Made by a program: the position numbers and the translations under genes. This document shows positions 61,521 to 64,000 of a stretch of DNA of 64,000 nt, piece by piece. The first letter of the stretch is position 1, and the number at the start of each line of letters is the position of its first letter. This DNA comes from JAFGVL01 sp963663245 (GTDB lineage Bacteria; Bacteroidota; Bacteroidia; Bacteroidales; Paludibacteraceae): NCBI GenBank assembly GCA_963663245.1, contig OY760143.1, forward strand, positions 744,001 to 808,000, read 5' to 3'. The notes below the pieces were generated by a model that had not been told where the DNA came from, searched no databases, and saw nothing but the letters and a program-made list of their open reading frames with translations.

Positions 61521-62765
61521 ATGATTAAAAGAATTGGATTACTTGTAAGTCGTATTGTGGTAGGTGCTGTTTTTACCTTCTCGGGCTTTGTAAAGGCGAT
61601 AGACCCACTTGGGTTTACTTATAAAACAGAGGATTATCTTACTGCTTTGGGTCCTTTTTTCGAAAATTTGATACCCTTAGCATTTGTTGCAGCTGTTGTT
61701 TTATCTGCTATTGAATTGTTGATAGGTGTTAATCTCCTTTTGGGAATACGTTTAAAAGAATCTACTTGGGGTGCTGCATTATTAATGTTGTTTATGACTC
61801 CACTTACCTTGTGGATTGCCATATCCAATCCGGTACATGATTGTGGCTGTTTTGGAGATGCTTATATTATTAGTAATTGGGCTACATTTTGGAAAAATAT
61901 TGTTTTATCTCTAGTAATATTAGTTATTTACCTTCTACGAAAAGAACATAAATCTATTTTGAAAGATAAAGCAGAGTGGGGCTTTGTGGTATTTGCTTTT
62001 ACTTTCTCTGTTATAGTATCTAATTATTGTTATAAGCATTTGCCTGTAATTGATTTTAGGCCCTATGCAATAGGGAATAATATTATTGATGGAATGTCAA
62101 TTCCTGATGATGCAGAAAGAGATTCTACAGAAACTACTTTAATTTATAGCAAAGATGGTGTAGAGAAAGGATTTACTTTAGAGAATTATCCAAAAGGTGA
62201 TGCGTGGGAATTTGTTGATCAACAAACAGTAGTTATAAAAAAAGGCTACGAACCACCAATTCATGATTTTACTATTGAAAGTTTAGAAGAAGGAGAAATT
62301 ACAGATATTGTATTGGATAATCCTGGTTATTCATTTTTGCTAATATCGTATGATTTTTCCAAAGCAGACTTGTCAAAGTCTAATGAGATAAATGAAATTT
62401 ACAGCTATGCTAAAGCTAATGGTTATGGTTTTTATGCGATGACCGCTTCAATTGAGGAGGTTATTGAAAGCTATAAACTAGATGCAAAAGCAGAATATCC
62501 TATTTGTTTAACAGATAAGATTACTTTAAAAACAATTGTTCGTTCAAATCCAGGTTTAGTGCTGATTAAAGATGCTACTGTTTTGAATAAGTGGCACGTA
62601 AATGATTTGCCTCAATTTAATACTCCATTGGAAGATTCGGAGCTAGGTACTATGAAAGAACCAGATGCTGTAAAAAAAGTAGGTGTTATTGTATTCCTAT
62701 TTTTATTTCATGCTTTAATGCTATTTGGAATAGCAAAGTATTTTGAGAAAAAAAGAAAAAAATAA
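61521..62765 (+). CDS. DoxX/MauE-like membrane protein (BT_3928-type)
   Basis: This 414-residue protein starts at 61521 (MIKRIGLLVSRIVVGAVFTFSG); a TTG at 61506 is less likely. The N-terminal DoxX/MauE-like module has four helices (about 5-145), with SGFVKAIDPLGFTYKTEDYL and the conserved NPVHDCGCFGDA (about 97-108), whose two Cys may take part in thiol chemistry. A periplasmic region (about 170-385) and a C-terminal helix (about 387-405) follow. The arrangement is like the BT_3928 family found across Bacteroidia. It is probably the second gene of a DUF1599-DoxX-tpiA transcript, the last gap being 30 bases. Confidence 0.82.
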   Translation: MIKRIGLLVSRIVVGAVFTFSGFVKAIDPLGFTYKTEDYLTALGPFFENLIPLAFVAAVVLSAIELLIGVNLLLGIRLKESTWGAALLMLFMTPLTLWIAISNPVHDCGCFGDAYIISNWATFWKNIVLSLVILVIYLLRKEHKSILKDKAEWGFVVFAFTFSVIVSNYCYKHLPVIDFRPYAIGNNIIDGMSIPDDAERDSTETTLIYSKDGVEKGFTLENYPKGDAWEFVDQQTVVIKKGYEPPIHDFTIESLEEGEITDIVLDNPGYSFLLISYDFSKADLSKSNEINEIYSYAKANGYGFYAMTASIEEVIESYKLDAKAEYPICLTDKITLKTIVRSNPGLVLIKDATVLNKWHVNDLPQFNTPLEDSELGTMKEPDAVKKVGVIVFLFLFHALMLFGIAKYFEKKRKK

Positions 62766-62795
62766 TATATTATCAACTTAAAATTTAAAAAAGAA

Positions 62796-63551
62796 ATGAG
62801 AAAGAATGTTGTAGCAGGAAACTGGAAGATGAATAAAACTCTTCAAGAGGGTGTAGCTTTAGCTACTGAGTTAAAAGGTGCATTGCAAGGAGTAGCTATT
62901 AAATGTGATGTTGTTGTGTCTCCACCATCAACACATGTTGCTAGTGTTGTTGAGGCAGTTAAAGGTAGTGTTGTTAATGTTGCTGCTCAAAACTGTGCTG
63001 ACCACGAAAAAGGTGCATATACAGGAGAAGTAAGTGCAGAAATGGTAAAGTCTACTGGTGCAGGGTATGTTATTCTTGGACACTCAGAACGTCGTGAATA
63101 TTATGGTGAAACAAACGAAATTATCAAAACTAAAATAGAATTAGCCTTACAAAATGGCCTTACACCAATCGTATGTTTTGGTGAAGTACTAGAAGAGCGT
63201 GAAGCTGAAAAACACTTTGATGTTGTAAAAAAACAAGTTGAGGAAGCAACTTTCGGCTTCTCTGCTGAAGATTTTGGAAAAATGATTTTAGCATACGAAC
63301 CAGTTTGGGCAATTGGAACAGGAAAAACTGCATCTGCTGCACAAGCGCAAGAAATTCATGCTTATGTACGTAGTATTATTGTTGAGAAATTCGGTGCTAC
63401 TGTAGCTGATGACTGTACTATCCTTTATGGTGGTAGTTGTAATCCAGGTAATGCAAAAGAATTATTCTCTAATGCAGATGTAGATGGTGGTTTAATTGGT
63501 GGAGCTGCTTTAAAAGTAGAAGACTTCATGGGTATAATTCAGGCGTTTTAA
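62796..63551 (+). CDS. tpiA: Triose-phosphate isomerase
   Basis: This glycolytic enzyme interconverts dihydroxyacetone phosphate and glyceraldehyde 3-phosphate. The 251-residue barrel has Asn9 and Lys11 in AGNWKMN, the catalytic His in GHSERR (about 95-100), Glu in AYEPVWAIGTGKTA (about 167-180) and the phosphate loop YGGSCNPGN with GGLIGGAALK near the end. It follows the DoxX gene and precedes the MlaE-type permease by 9 bases. Confidence 0.97.
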   Translation: MRKNVVAGNWKMNKTLQEGVALATELKGALQGVAIKCDVVVSPPSTHVASVVEAVKGSVVNVAAQNCADHEKGAYTGEVSAEMVKSTGAGYVILGHSERREYYGETNEIIKTKIELALQNGLTPIVCFGEVLEEREAEKHFDVVKKQVEEATFGFSAEDFGKMILAYEPVWAIGTGKTASAAQAQEIHAYVRSIIVEKFGATVADDCTILYGGSCNPGNAKELFSNADVDGGLIGGAALKVEDFMGIIQAF

Positions 63552-63560
63552 TTATAGTTT

Positions 63561-64000
63561 ATGTTTATACTAAGCATTTTTAGACATGTAGGGATTTATA
63601 CATCATTGATGTTTCGTGTATTGTCACGACCAGATCGGTGGCGTATGTTTTTTCGTCAGCTTCCTAGAGAAATGGAGAAGCTGGTAGTTAATTCCTTAGG
63701 AATTGTAGTGGTAATATCCATTTTTATTGGAGCAATTATGACCATTCAAACTAAGTTGAATACTGCAGATCCCTTAATGCCTGTTTATGCTACAGGTTTA
63801 GTAACGCGCGATACTTTATTGCTAGAGTTTTCATCCACTATTATGTGTTTGATACTTGCTGGAAAGGTGGGTTCAAACATTGCATCGGAAATTGGCACTA
63901 TGCGAATTACAGAGCAAATAGATGCGCTTGAAATAATGGGTGTTAATTCTGCAAATTACTTAATACTTCCTAAAATTGCAGCGTTTGTAATACTCATGCC
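63561..64000 (+). CDS. MlaE-type ABC transporter permease, cut by window end
   Basis: About 146 codons of an MlaE permease are present: MFILSIFRHVGIYTSLMFRV at the start, then FRQLPREMEKLVVNSLGIVVV, and the family hallmark EIGTMRITEQIDALEIMGVN near 119-138. MlaE-type permeases move lipids between membranes, often to keep outer-membrane asymmetry. The ATPase and substrate-binding genes are expected just beyond the window. The start 9 bases after tpiA suggests a shared transcript. Confidence 0.9.
   Translation, partial: MFILSIFRHVGIYTSLMFRVLSRPDRWRMFFRQLPREMEKLVVNSLGIVVVISIFIGAIMTIQTKLNTADPLMPVYATGLVTRDTLLLEFSSTIMCLILAGKVGSNIASEIGTMRITEQIDALEIMGVNSANYLILPKIAAFVILM

Overview
The window is AT-rich chromosomal DNA from a member of the Bacteroidota, probably class Bacteroidia and perhaps a marine or anaerobic Marinilabiliales-like lineage (the order is a guess). 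Evidence: a complete porP-gldK-gldL-gldM-gldN type IX secretion cluster; promoters of the Bacteroidetes type (TTTG, 19 bases, TAnnTTTG); paired EF-Tu and RNA polymerase loci in the order usual for this phylum; an EF-G paralogue of the Bacteroides EF-G2 kind; and many small lipoproteins with signal peptides ending in a Cys.

Region 1 (1-12.3 kb) is an accessory island read almost wholly on the minus strand. A tyrosine integrase (10.7-12.1 kb) marks its right edge. Inward lie an unknown gene, two paralogous small helix-turn-helix proteins and a gene II/X-like replication initiator, followed by a type I restriction-modification operon: hsdM, a dinD homologue, hsdS, a PrrC-type anticodon nuclease and hsdR (cut by the window edge). 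The hsdS-prrC-hsdR order matches the classical E. coli prr locus. This suggests a two-layer defence: DNA restriction, backed by tRNA cleavage if restriction is blocked. The hsdS spacer carries four perfect 12-bp repeats encoding ELTA, the same kind of unit whose copy number changes specificity in EcoR124-type enzymes. The left edge of the island lies outside the window.

Region 2 (12.3-24.7 kb) returns to core chromosome: a methyltransferase, a corrinoid adenosyltransferase, a DUF2795 protein, the T9SS/gliding operon closed by a very long hairpin terminator, tRNA-Val, a gamma-carbonic-anhydrase-like protein, a periplasmic thioredoxin-like protein, an Xaa-Pro aminopeptidase and an FcoT-like hotdog protein.

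Region 3 (24.8-41.9 kb) is the gene-expression block: rpsU, a Xer recombinase, hpf, tRNA-Thr(UGU), tRNA-Tyr, tRNA-Gly, tRNA-Thr(GGU), tuf, tRNA-Trp, secE, nusG, rplK, rplA, rplJ, rplL, rpoB, rpoC, and then an EF-G paralogue that lacks the catalytic histidine.

Region 4 (41.9-64 kb) is mixed housekeeping and envelope genes: a B12-binding radical SAM protein, folC, PIN-PhoH ATPase, a TreT-like glycosyltransferase, a VWA protein divergent from an ECF sigma factor with its membrane partner, a CAP-domain protein, lptB, mnmA, a cation/proton antiporter, a protein that is little more than a T9SS sorting domain, cysK, three lipoproteins, a PadR-PspC pair behind a near-perfect palindromic operator, a DUF1599 protein, a DoxX-type membrane protein, tpiA and the start of an MlaE-type permease. 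No rRNA gene, CRISPR array or insertion sequence was seen.
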